Part shown: piece by piece, positions 28,018 to 36,051 of the stretch
Numbering within the stretch: position 1 is the stretch's first letter
Layout: each line of letters opens with the position of its first letter
Source: Pseudomonadota bacterium
GTDB lineage: Bacteria; Pseudomonadota; Alphaproteobacteria; Acetobacterales; Acetobacteraceae
NCBI GenBank assembly: GCA_021818425.1
Contig: JAKAEC010000011.1
Location: forward strand, 1 to 40,286
DNA length: 40,286 nucleotides
Reading direction: 5' to 3'
Notes under the pieces: generated by a model
What the model saw: the letters and a program-made list of their open reading frames with translations, nothing else
Database searches by the model: none
What the model was told of the DNA's origin: nothing
Program-made: the position numbers and the translations under genes

Positions 28018-28899
28018 ATGCATTTACGCAATCCCATTGAATGGGTGGCAGGTCAGTTCGCAGCCCCAGCCAGAACCGTTGGGTGCGCTCCGCCCGAGGT
28101 TTATTGGCCTCTGTCGCAGAAGACAGCAATTCCTGAAATCCAGGCCATCACCATGGAGGATTTGAAGGCGGCGCTGCGGCTTGGGCTGAATGACTTTGTA
28201 GCCTGCCGCACGGACGTGATCTTTCTTTGCGTGATTTATCCAGTGATAGGCTTGTTCATAGCTGGGGCCGAGGCGCAAGGCGGGTTGTTACATCTCGTGT
28301 TTCCCACGGTTGCGGGTTTCGCGCTGGTGGGACCGTTTTTCGCGCTGGGGCTTTTTGAGATGAGCCGCCAGCGCGAATTGACGGGCAAGATCCGCTGGCT
28401 TGATACGTTCAACGTGCTGCGCTCCCCCTCCATCGGGTCCATCGCCCTAATGGGCCTGGTGCTTGTTGGGTTGTTCTTGACTTGGCTGGCGGTGGCGCAT
28501 GGCATCTACCGTATGACACTTGGGGGTGCTACGCCGGAGTCGATTGGCGTGTTCATGCGGGATGTCTTTGCCACGCAGGCGGGGTGGGCAATGATCGCGC
28601 TCGGTTGGGCTACCGGGGCACTATTCGCGGCCGTTGTGTTGGCGATCAGCGTGGTGTCGTTCCCGTTGATGCTGGATCGGCCGACAACTCTCCGCACCGC
28701 GATGGCGGTTTCGTCGAGGGCGATGCGACGTAACCCGGGCTATCTGGGATGTTGGGGGGTGCTGGTGGGTAGCGCGTTGTTTGTGGCAGCCCTGCCCTGC
28801 TTTGTCGGGCTGATTGTAGTGCTGCCGGTTTTTGGGCATGCCACTTGGCATCTGTACCGCCGGGTTGTGAAGCCACCAATGGTGGAGGAGCGGGTGTGA
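28018..28899 (+). CDS. DUF2189 membrane protein
   Basis: The 293-residue protein has about six membrane helices and the DUF2189 pattern. A cytosolic N-terminus with IPEIQAITMEDLKAALRLGL leads into a helix with DVIFLCVIYPVIGLF. FPTVAGFALVGPFFALGLFE and MSRQRE follow, and later come SFPLMLDRPTTLRTAMAVSS and FGHATWHLYRRVV. The function of this family is unknown. ATG 28018 is preferred because GAGG lies nine bases before it; ATG 28012 is also possible. It stands alone between two broken genes. Heme-copper-like or cytochrome-associated roles have no support here. Confidence 0.85.
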   Translation: MHLRNPIEWVAGQFAAPARTVGCAPPEVYWPLSQKTAIPEIQAITMEDLKAALRLGLNDFVACRTDVIFLCVIYPVIGLFIAGAEAQGGLLHLVFPTVAGFALVGPFFALGLFEMSRQRELTGKIRWLDTFNVLRSPSIGSIALMGLVLVGLFLTWLAVAHGIYRMTLGGATPESIGVFMRDVFATQAGWAMIALGWATGALFAAVVLAISVVSFPLMLDRPTTLRTAMAVSSRAMRRNPGYLGCWGVLVGSALFVAALPCFVGLIVVLPVFGHATWHLYRRVVKPPMVEERV

Positions 28900-29069
28900 G
28901 GTAAAAATTTTCGTTTTGGTCGGAGGTTTTGCCCCGGCTCAAATCGGGTTTGGCGTGGGTGACCTATGACACGATCGTTGTGTGTCGCGCGAGTTGGTTT
29001 TCTGCATTCCTGCCCGGGTCTTCCGTAATCGTGGTCTCGCACGCCGAGTGACATTTTTATCTTGTGCAG

Positions 29070-29515
29070 ACAAATGGAGGCGCAACCTGCAGGTTTGGGT
29101 TAAGATTTTCTCTGTCCTGTCGCTGCACGCCGGGCGATGTTGTTGCGGATTTTTTGGTGTTCTTTTCGGATCATGCCAGTGTTGGTTTGGTTTTCATGAG
29201 ACAGTTGATTCTAGACTGCGTGTTCGCCTTCATTTTTTGGCATTGCCTTTCAACATTATTTGATTGCGTTGGTGCATGACTGGCGGCCCGTCAAAGAGGT
29301 CAAGGCGGCGATCAAGGCGGATTTCCGGTTGCTCACTTCTTTCAAGGTTGGGCTGTTCGCTTTAATGGTGCTGATGCGGCTTAAGTTTTTAGGACGGGTA
29401 TGAATCCAAATAGCCCGGTTAATTGGTTCTTGATGTGGATCGGCTTCGCCACGTCGTTTCCGACGAACTGGGTGCTGATCAAGACGGGCGTGACAGAGCA
29501 CGGCAAGTATAGGCA
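29070..29515 (+). pseudogene. Degraded DUF4396 membrane protein gene
   Basis: Family pieces run in order through shifting frames: CTPGDVVADFLVFFSDHASV near 29130, MRQLILDCVFAFIF near 29200, then a one-base shift in a T-run near 29236, FQHYLIALVHDWRPVKEVKA followed by AIKADFRLLTSFKVGLFALM near 29250-29370, another shift, and MNPNSPVNWFLMWIGFATSF followed by PTNWVLIKTGV from 29400. DUF4396 proteins are small membrane proteins of unknown function. The earlier part of the gene, up to 28900, is not recognisable. It cannot give a full product. Confidence 0.65.
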
Positions 29516-29527
29516 ATGCGGCAATGG

Positions 29528-30205
29528 TCAGATGTCCCGGAAGGCACTCAGCGGTTTGATCGCACTCCCCGTCGTGTCGAAATTTCCTTCGTCTAACCAT
29601 GACAGAATCGCGTCGCGATGTGTGGGCCACTCTGTGCTGAGTATTGAAAACATCGCTGTGTCGCGTTGGCGTCCCTTTACCGCCATGTGCGCGCGCAGCG
29701 TGCCTTCATAGGAAAAGCCAAGCCGGAGCGCGGCTTTGCGCGAAGGTTCATTCAGTGCATTGCACTTCCAAACCAGTCGCCGATAGCCCAGATCATCCGC
29801 CGCGTGGCGTAACGCCAGGAACATTGCTTCTGTCGCTGCCCGGGTGCGGCGTAGTTCCGGCCCGAACCAGATATTGCCAAGCTCAATGGTGGCGTTACGG
29901 GGCTCGACATTCAGCAGAGAAAGAAAGCCGCTTACGCGTCCCGTGGCAATCGGCCGTACCGCCCAGAACGCCGCAGTCAGGTCGGAGCAATATGCTGCGA
30001 TCAGCGCTTCAGCATCCGCAAGGTTCTTCCATGGCCCGAAGGACATATAGGTGAAGCTGTCATCAGCAAATTGTGCGGCCTCGAACAATTCCGCCGCGTG
30101 ACGGCGGGCCAGTGGTTCTAGTGCTACGCGTTCGCCCGTGAATGTCTGCCGCGATGGCAAAGGGCGGGGCCAGTTGTCAACCTCCGGACCCAGGGGCAGG
30201 GCCAT
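29528..30205 (-). CDS. GNAT-family N-acetyltransferase (RimJ/RimL-like)
   Basis: The 225-residue protein carries the GNAT fold of the RimJ/RimL branch: FTGERVALEPLARRHAAELF at the start, ATIELGNIWFGPELRRTRAA around the acetyl-CoA-binding turn, and YRRLVWKCNALNEPSRKAAL followed by RLGFSYEGTLRAHMAVKGRQ at the C-terminal half. It should move an acetyl group from acetyl-CoA to a protein or small molecule; the target is unknown. Its ATG shares one base with the hldE stop (TGATG), so it is coupled to hldE. The last part after STEWPTHRDAILSWL is unlike the family and the stop abuts gene debris, so the C-terminus may be altered. Confidence 0.85.
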   Translation of the reverse strand: MALPLGPEVDNWPRPLPSRQTFTGERVALEPLARRHAAELFEAAQFADDSFTYMSFGPWKNLADAEALIAAYCSDLTAAFWAVRPIATGRVSGFLSLLNVEPRNATIELGNIWFGPELRRTRAATEAMFLALRHAADDLGYRRLVWKCNALNEPSRKAALRLGFSYEGTLRAHMAVKGRQRDTAMFSILSTEWPTHRDAILSWLDEGNFDTTGSAIKPLSAFRDI

Positions 30206-31665
30206 CAGCCGCGCAGCCGGGCCAGCGTGGCCGTAGTAGAATGACCAGGCAGCAGTTCCGCAAGCGCCACCGACCCGCCCCAGCTTTCCACAAGTTCTGC
30301 TCCCACCACTGTCTCGCGGGTGTAATCCGCGCCTTTGATCAGCACGTCCGGACGCAGGCGTTTAATCAATTCGATCGGCGTATCCTCTTCGAACATGCAG
30401 ACGAGATCGACCGAAGCGAGAGACGCCAGCACGGCCGCGCGCTCGGCTTCGCCCTGGACAGGGCGGGTGGGGCCCTTCAGCCGTTTCACGGAGGCATCGG
30501 CGTTAATGCCCACAATCAGCCGCTGGCACCTAGCGCGGCACTGCTCGAGCAGATGCACATGGCCGGGGTGAAGCAGGTCAAAACAGCCATTTGTAAATCC
30601 CACCGTATAGCCGCGCAGGCGCCAGCGCTCGGCAGCCTCGGCGGCCGCGGCAGGTGTGACTATTTTCTGTAGTATCCCCGTGGCCGGGGCGATGGCGGCT
30701 AGGATATCCGAAGGTCGGGCCACGGCGGTGCCCACCTTTCCAACCACGATGCCGGCCGCAATATTCGCTAGGCGAGCGGCTTCGGCGAGCGGCGTTTCGA
30801 CGGCGAGGGCCGCTGCCAGGGTGGCCACCACCGTGTCACCGGCGCCGGACACATCGAACACCTCCCGCGCTTCGCCGGGTAAATGATGCACCTCGTCGGG
30901 GGTGATTAGGCTCATGCCGTCTTCCGAGCGCGTGACCAGCACCGCGCTGAAGCCATGGCGCTTCAGCAATACTTGCGCGGCGGCGACGATGCAGGCTTCC
31001 GTGTCCACCTTCATGCCGGTGGCCTCGGCCAGTTCTTTGCGGTTGGGGGTGACGATGTCTGCCCCTTCGTAGCGGGTGTAGTCGTGCCCCTTGGGGTCAA
31101 CAATGATCCGGCGGCCTAGCTTCTTTGCCCCATTTATCAGCGAGGCGCAGACGGGCGCGCTCAGCACACCTTTGCGGTAGTCCGAGAGCACGGTGACTGT
31201 CGTCGCGGCCATCGCGTCCAGCGCAATCTTCACCAGCCGTTCAGAGAGTTTTTCTGGTAGTGCTAGGGTTTCCTCGCGGTCGGCGCGGATAAGGTGCTGA
31301 CCCTGCGCGATATAGCGTGTTTTCAGCGTGGTGGTGCGACCATTCTGCACTAGCAGCCAAGGTTCCACCCTCTCCTGTCCGCCGATGAGGCCGGTGAGGT
31401 CAGAGCCAGCTTGGTCGTCGCCCACCATGGAAACAAACGCTACCGAGGCGTCGAGCGCCACTAGGTTGCGCACTACGTTGCCCGCACCGCCCGGCATAGC
31501 AACTTCGCGTGTTACGGTGAGAATGGGCACTGGCGCTTCCGGACTCACTCGAGCAACTTCGCCGTAAACGTAGCGGTCCAGCATCACATCTCCTACCACT
31601 AACACGCTGGCACGGCAGAAGCGTTTCACATGGGCGCCGAAATCGGCGGTCGTATTATTGGTCAT
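30205..31665 (-). CDS. hldE: Bifunctional heptose-7-phosphate kinase / heptose-1-phosphate adenylyltransferase
   Basis: The 486-residue cytosolic protein makes ADP-heptose precursor for lipopolysaccharide core. The N-terminal ribokinase-type domain (about 1-330) has VLVVGDVMLDRYVYGE at 21-36, SPEAPVPIL, PGGAGNV at 58-64 and the nucleotide/catalytic DVSGAGDT at 271-278. The C-terminal nucleotidyltransferase domain (about 350-486) has FTNGCFDLLHPGHVHLLEQ with HPGH at 366-369, and KGADYTRETVVGAELV. Both halves are intact, so it is the fused form. ATG 31665 faces hslO with a short shared promoter region. Confidence 0.95.
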   Translation of the reverse strand: MTNNTTADFGAHVKRFCRASVLVVGDVMLDRYVYGEVARVSPEAPVPILTVTREVAMPGGAGNVVRNLVALDASVAFVSMVGDDQAGSDLTGLIGGQERVEPWLLVQNGRTTTLKTRYIAQGQHLIRADREETLALPEKLSERLVKIALDAMAATTVTVLSDYRKGVLSAPVCASLINGAKKLGRRIIVDPKGHDYTRYEGADIVTPNRKELAEATGMKVDTEACIVAAAQVLLKRHGFSAVLVTRSEDGMSLITPDEVHHLPGEAREVFDVSGAGDTVVATLAAALAVETPLAEAARLANIAAGIVVGKVGTAVARPSDILAAIAPATGILQKIVTPAAAAEAAERWRLRGYTVGFTNGCFDLLHPGHVHLLEQCRARCQRLIVGINADASVKRLKGPTRPVQGEAERAAVLASLASVDLVCMFEEDTPIELIKRLRPDVLIKGADYTRETVVGAELVESWGGSVALAELLPGHSTTATLARLRG

Positions 31666-31732
31666 GATAAACCGCTAACCCGGCTCCGCCCTTATGGCAA
31701 CGTCGGTAAAACATGCTTATCTGGCGTCCATC

Positions 31733-32689
31733 ATGGTAGAGCTTCCTGCATTTCTTGACTCCACTCGGCCGAAAGTGCCGGACCTTTCTGTGCCGCGCGG
31801 CGTGACCCCATTCTATCTGCCCGCGCGCCCGGTACGCGGGCGGCTGGTGCGGCTCGGGCCACTTGCGGCCACGCTGCTTTCTCGCCATCGGCATCCTGCC
31901 CCAGTGCGCGCGTTGCTAGGGCAAGCGTTGGCCCTAGCGGCGGGTCTTTCTACGGCGTTGAAATTCAATGGTTCTTTTTCCATCCAGATCCGTGGTGATG
32001 GTCCGATCCCTATGCTGGTGGTGGATTGCACTGAAGACGGTGCCCTACGCGGCTATGTGCGCGTGAGTGAGGGGGCGCAGTTTCCTGACGACGCCGTCGC
32101 CCGCCAGCTTCTGGGTGACGGCTATATTGCCTTCACTGTCGACCACGGGCTGGACCGCGAACCGAGCCAAGGCATTGTTGCTATTGAGGGCAGGACCCTT
32201 GCGGAAATGGCGGATTATTATTTCTCCACGTCCGAGCAACTGCCCGTGCGCCTGTTCCTAGCGGCGGCGGAAACAGCATCCGGCTGGCGTGCTTCGGCCC
32301 TTGTGTTGGAGCGCGTAGCGGGTGCCGGCGGTGTTGGCCCGGAGCTTTCGGCAGCCGAACAGGAAGAGGCTTGGCACACGGCCTGTCTGCTTGCAGAGAC
32401 GATCACTGTGGACGAACTGCTGGACGACGCGCTTTCACCAGAACGTCTGCTCTACCGGCTGTTCCATGGCGAGGGAGTGGCGGTTTCCAGGCCGCGAACG
32501 CTCAGCTTTGGCTGCCGTTGCTCGCGTCAGCGTTTGGGCGGAATCCTGGAAGGCTTCAACCAGGATGACCTCGACCATATGGCTGTCGAAGGACAAATCG
32601 TAATGACCTGCGAATTCTGCAATTTCGATTTCCGCTTCGCCCGGGATGACGTAGCCGGGCGGCCAAACCCGACGGAGGGCATAATATAA
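31733..32689 (+). CDS. hslO: Hsp33 redox-regulated chaperone
   Basis: The chaperone is switched on by oxidation and holds unfolding proteins. The zinc site is visible in GCRCSRQRLGG (Cys-X-Cys) and, about 30 residues later, TCEFCNFDF (Cys-X2-Cys). The N-terminal domain shows GRLVRLGP, ALKFNGSFSIQIRGDGPIPM and SEQLPVRLFLAAA. I take ATG 31733 (318 residues) because homology begins there and it leaves room for promoters facing hldE; ATG 31694 is in frame but would leave only 28 bases between the divergent starts. Its TAA shares one base with the ATG of the next gene. Confidence 0.93.
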   Translation: MVELPAFLDSTRPKVPDLSVPRGVTPFYLPARPVRGRLVRLGPLAATLLSRHRHPAPVRALLGQALALAAGLSTALKFNGSFSIQIRGDGPIPMLVVDCTEDGALRGYVRVSEGAQFPDDAVARQLLGDGYIAFTVDHGLDREPSQGIVAIEGRTLAEMADYYFSTSEQLPVRLFLAAAETASGWRASALVLERVAGAGGVGPELSAAEQEEAWHTACLLAETITVDELLDDALSPERLLYRLFHGEGVAVSRPRTLSFGCRCSRQRLGGILEGFNQDDLDHMAVEGQIVMTCEFCNFDFRFARDDVAGRPNPTEGII

Positions 32690-33420
32690 TGAAAAGGCTT
32701 GTCTTCGCACTTCCGCTGCTTGCGCTGGCGTCCTGTGGCTCGACCCCGCCCGCGCCAAGCTTCCAGAAGCTAGATTATTCCTATTTGCCGCCGATCCTGC
32801 TGAATGTCAGCAATGTGAATGTCGTTAACAACTATGTGCCGACCCCCTCGCAAGTGCAGACTGCCGCGAACGATCCCGCCCCGCCGGCCGTTACGTTGAT
32901 GGCCATGCTGCAAAGCCGGCTGCGGCCCGCAGGCCAACCAGGCACTGCCACGGTGACGGTGCAGACTGCTTACGTCGACGACGTGAACGGTACTCTCACG
33001 GGAGCAATGACTGTGGATTTGAACTTAGCTAGCGCGAATGGGCGCGCCACCGGCTTTACTGAAGCCAGCGTGAGCGCCAGCCAGACTGCCCCCGATTCTG
33101 GGAACCCGGATGATACGCGCGCCGCTCTCTATGCGCTGACCAAACAATTGATGACCCAGATGAACGTGCAATTACAATATCAGATTCAGAAAAATCTGCC
33201 GAACTGGGTTTCCTGGACCAATGGAGGCGCGGCCGATGCCGCTGCGATGGGGGGCAGTGCCGGTGGTGGGGTTTCAACGGCCACGCTGGCGCCGCCAACT
33301 GGTGCTGCCGGTACGGCGCCAGCCGCGCCTGCGCCATTGCCCACCCCAGAGGACGGCAACCCCGCCGTGCCTAATTATCTTCCTGGTGCCGGTCCTGCTG
33401 CGCTTGGCGGTGTTCAATGA
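32689..33420 (+). CDS. Predicted lipoprotein, Pro/Ala-rich C-terminus
   Basis: The 243-residue protein begins MKRLVFALPLLALASCGSTP, a lipoprotein signal with lipobox LASC, so the mature protein starts at Cys16. The middle part alternates short beta-like segments (PPAVTLMAMLQSRLRP, ATVTVQTAYVDDVNGTLTGA) and recalls small outer-membrane lipoproteins of Acetobacteraceae; I do not recognise a named family. The last 60 residues are Ala, Pro and Gly rich and probably disordered. It overlaps hslO by one base and the cupin gene by four bases (ATGA). Function unknown. Confidence 0.8.
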   Translation: MKRLVFALPLLALASCGSTPPAPSFQKLDYSYLPPILLNVSNVNVVNNYVPTPSQVQTAANDPAPPAVTLMAMLQSRLRPAGQPGTATVTVQTAYVDDVNGTLTGAMTVDLNLASANGRATGFTEASVSASQTAPDSGNPDDTRAALYALTKQLMTQMNVQLQYQIQKNLPNWVSWTNGGAADAAAMGGSAGGGVSTATLAPPTGAAGTAPAAPAPLPTPEDGNPAVPNYLPGAGPAALGGVQ

Positions 33421-33761
33421 CGCGCCTAGCCGTCCTATCTCGTGCCGGCACCGTGCCGTGGGAAGATGTGGCGGAGGAAAAGCTGATTGCCGGCGCGCCA
33501 AAAACCCGCACCATCGTGCTTTACGAGAATACCACTCGCTGCCTTTCGGCCGGGGAGTGGGAGGCTAGCCCTGGTAAATGGCGCATCGCCTATACCGAGT
33601 GGGAGTATGTGGAGGTGATCTCCGGCGCTTGCGTGGTGGAAGGCGATGACGGCCGCCGCATCGAAGCCGGTCCAGGCGATAAATTCGTCATCGAGCCAGG
33701 TTTCACCGGAACTTTGGAGGTTATTTCGCCCATGCGCAAAACTTGGGTGATCCATGAATAG
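33417..33761 (+). CDS. Small cupin-domain protein
   Basis: The 114-residue protein is a single cupin barrel of the Cupin_3 (DUF861) type. Relevant segments are SAGEWEASPGKWRIAYTEWE, YVEVISGACVVEGDDGR and GPGDKFVIEPGFTGTLEVI. The usual metal-binding histidines of cupins are not obvious: the first motif has Tyr-Thr-Glu-Trp-Glu in place of a His pair. Relatives are often annotated as transcription factors or ureidoglycine-hydrolase-like proteins, but function is unknown. Its ATG lies in the stop of the lipoprotein gene, so the two are translated together. Confidence 0.8.
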   Translation: MTRLAVLSRAGTVPWEDVAEEKLIAGAPKTRTIVLYENTTRCLSAGEWEASPGKWRIAYTEWEYVEVISGACVVEGDDGRRIEAGPGDKFVIEPGFTGTLEVISPMRKTWVIHE

Positions 33762-33764
33762 CGG

Positions 33765-33782
33765 AAGCTTCTTATGAAGCTT
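33765..33782 (+). terminator. Weak hairpin after the cupin gene
   Basis: AAGCTTC, TTAT, GAAGCTT forms a seven-base-pair hairpin four bases after the cupin stop. No run of T follows directly (a short TTTT comes about ten bases later), so as an intrinsic terminator it is marginal. Confidence 0.35.
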
Positions 33783-33846
33783 GACGTAGGGCTTTTAGCG
33801 GTTTAGACGGCGCGCTCTATTACACATCTTCTTTTGTTCGGATATC

Positions 33847-34116
33847 ATGGCCAATATCGCATCTGCCCAGAAACGCATCCGCCAGACGCTGAAGCGCACG
33901 GCGCGCAATAAGGCGCGCAAGTCCCGCGTGCATAGCTTCATCCGCAAGGTGGAGGAGGCTGTGGCAGCCGGAAATAAGGAAGCCGCCCAAATCGCGTTCC
34001 GCGACATGCAGCCAGAGCTACAGCGCGCCGCAGGTAAGGGTGTACTGAAGGCTAATTCAGTCTCACGCAAGCTTTCTCGTCTTTCGGCCCGCATCAAAGC
34101 GGTTGCTACCGCCTGA
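33847..34116 (+). CDS. rpsT: 30S ribosomal protein S20
   Basis: The 89-residue basic protein binds 16S rRNA in the small subunit. It opens [20 protein letters not shown] and continues with [19 protein letters not shown] and [20 protein letters not shown], the normal S20 pattern and length. It sits just before dnaA, a frequent arrangement in alphaproteobacteria, and is closed by a strong terminator at 34173-34216. Confidence 0.98.
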   Translation: MANIASAQKRIRQTLKRTARNKARKSRVHSFIRKVEEAVAAGNKEAAQIAFRDMQPELQRAAGKGVLKANSVSRKLSRLSARIKAVATA

Positions 34117-34172
34117 AAGCTGCTATCGGAGAGATAGGGGCGCAAGTCTGATTTAAAATTTAGACAAATGCT

Positions 34173-34216
34173 AGCCGCCGTCATCTTGTTGCAATAACAT
34201 GATGACGGCGGCTTTT
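34173..34216 (+). terminator. Strong intrinsic terminator after rpsT
   Basis: AGCCGCCGTCATC at 34173-34185 pairs perfectly with GATGACGGCGGCT at 34201-34213. The loop can pair further (TGTT with AACA), and the right arm runs straight into TTTT. It should stop rpsT transcription before dnaA. Confidence 0.9.
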
Positions 34217-34504
34217 CGTATTGTGGCTTTCTGTTTGGCTGAAGGATTTGCTTGGCTCGGAACATAAGAAAGTTCCTTATTTTAACTCATTGATATTTAT
34301 TGATTATTTTTTTAAGTCAGCGCGTTGGAAGCATTGGCGAAGATTTTAGGCGCTTGCCTCCGTGAACGCTTTTGACCTAAGTTCGGCTCCTCAAGTAACT
34401 GAGTTGGATTGTCTCATTTCTGCGAAAGTTGTGTGCCTTTGTGCGCACATCTTTGCAGGGCGGAGCATTGCGCGGCAGTTTTCGGCGGGGGCAGGCAAGG
34501 CAGA
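34217..34504. other. AT-rich region upstream of dnaA
   Basis: About 290 bases between the rpsT terminator and dnaA. The stretch 34260-34320 is strikingly AT-rich (TTATTTTAAC, TTTATTGATTATTTTTTTAAG) against the GC-rich surroundings. It probably contains the dnaA promoter. I looked for DnaA boxes (TTATCCACA type) and found no good match, so I do not call an origin here. Confidence 0.5.
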
Positions 34505-35932
34505 ATGGAAATCAATCTGGAGATCGGCACGTCTGGCAATGGCGGCGTGGCGCTGCACCCCCCCCAGTCGTGGAGTGGTGAGGCTCAGCTCGTGGAACAA
34601 TGGACTCGGGTGCGCGCTCGGCTGCAGGCAGAGGTTGGCGAGGTCGAATATCGAACTTGGCTGAAGCAGGTCAGCTTTGCCGGGGTTGCGGGAGACGAGG
34701 CGGTGGTGATGCTCCCCACTCGCTTTCTGCGCGATTGGGTGAACAAGGAATATGGGGAACTGATTGCGGCCTTCTGGCAACAGGAGAACGCCGCGGTCCG
34801 GCGAGTTGAGTTCCGTACCGGCGCGCCGTCGGCGCGACCGGCAGCACCCGACTTGGCGGAGCCGCGCCCGGCGCAAGCGCCGCAGCAACGGCCAGACACA
34901 ATGGCCGCGCTGGACCAGCGTTTCACTTTTGAGACCTTCGTGGTCGGCAAGCCTAACGAGTTCGCGTATGCCTGCGCCCGGCGTGTGGCCGAGGCGCCCG
35001 CCACCATCGGGTTCAACCCGCTTTTTCTTTATGGCGGTGTGGGTCTGGGCAAGACACATCTGATGCACGCTATCGCCTGGGAATTGTCGGCCAACGGTCG
35101 TGGCGCACGCCCGGTATCGGTTGCCTATATGTCGGCTGAGAAGTTCATGTACCGCTTCATCAATGCGCTGCGCGCGCAATCGACGCTTGAGTTCAAAAAT
35201 GAATTGCGATCGGTTGATGTGCTGATGATCGATGATTTGCAGTTCCTCATAGGCAAGGACAACACTCAGGAAGAATTCTTCCATACCTTCAATGCGCTGG
35301 TAGATGCGGGCAAGCAGATCGTCATTTCCGCCGACAAATCGCCATCCGACCTTTCGGGGTTGGAGGACCGGCTGCGCACGCGTTTAGGCTGTGGCATGGT
35401 GGCGGATCTGCATGCTACCACCTTCGAGTTGCGCTACTCAATTCTGGAAGCAAAAGCGCAGCGCGCAGGGGTAGAGGTGCCGCCCAGGGTGCTTGAGTTC
35501 CTGGCCCGCAAGATCACGAGCAACAACCGCGAGTTGGAGGGAGCGCTCAACCGGCTTGTAGCGCACGCCAATCTGTTTAACCGGCAGATCACGCTCGACG
35601 CGGCGCATGAAGTGCTGCATGACGTGCTAAAGGCGCATGACCGTAAGATTTCGATTCAGGAGATTCAAAAACGCGTCTGCGAGCATTACAACATTCGGGT
35701 TGCAGAGATGTCGTCCGCCCGGAGGGCGCGCAACATCGCAAGGCCGCGCCAGGTGGCGATGTATTTGGCTAAGCAGCTTACCTCTAAGAGCCTGCCGGAC
35801 ATCGGCCGACATTTCGGCGACCGCGACCATACCACGGTTATGCATGCGGTCTCACGTATTGGTGAATTGATCGGCCAGGACGCAGCGTTCGCCGAGGATG
35901 TGGAGCTGTTGAAGCGGCTGTTGGAGAATTAA
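34505..35932 (+). CDS. dnaA: Chromosomal replication initiator DnaA
   Basis: The 475-residue AAA+ protein binds and opens the origin. Domain I is visible in RARLQAEVGEVEYRTWLKQV; a Pro/Ala-rich domain II follows; domain III has FTFETFVVGKPNEFAYACAR, Walker A GGVGLGKT at 177-184, Walker B VLMIDDLQFL and sensor regions; domain IV ends with the DNA-binding signature FGDRDHTTVMHAVSRI. ATG 34505, with AAGG shortly upstream, fits the usual N-terminus; an upstream in-frame ATG at 34409 would add 32 residues (HFCESCVPLC...) that do not resemble DnaA. Followed by dnaN and recF in the classic order. Confidence 0.95.
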   Translation: MEINLEIGTSGNGGVALHPPQSWSGEAQLVEQWTRVRARLQAEVGEVEYRTWLKQVSFAGVAGDEAVVMLPTRFLRDWVNKEYGELIAAFWQQENAAVRRVEFRTGAPSARPAAPDLAEPRPAQAPQQRPDTMAALDQRFTFETFVVGKPNEFAYACARRVAEAPATIGFNPLFLYGGVGLGKTHLMHAIAWELSANGRGARPVSVAYMSAEKFMYRFINALRAQSTLEFKNELRSVDVLMIDDLQFLIGKDNTQEEFFHTFNALVDAGKQIVISADKSPSDLSGLEDRLRTRLGCGMVADLHATTFELRYSILEAKAQRAGVEVPPRVLEFLARKITSNNRELEGALNRLVAHANLFNRQITLDAAHEVLHDVLKAHDRKISIQEIQKRVCEHYNIRVAEMSSARRARNIARPRQVAMYLAKQLTSKSLPDIGRHFGDRDHTTVMHAVSRIGELIGQDAAFAEDVELLKRLLEN

Positions 35933-36051
35933 GCTCTGTCGTATTAGCCCGCGCGGATTACGGCGCTTCCCTCTACCGGGTCCCCTTGCTAGTCTAAGGC
36001 GCGAATCGGTCCAAAAAATCCGGGGATTCGCTCGCTGTCTGGAAGGGTGCC

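Noticed and set aside
34217-34504. Chromosome origin next to dnaA
   Set aside because: The region is AT-rich but I find no convincing DnaA boxes, and alphaproteobacterial origins often lie elsewhere, for example near hemE.
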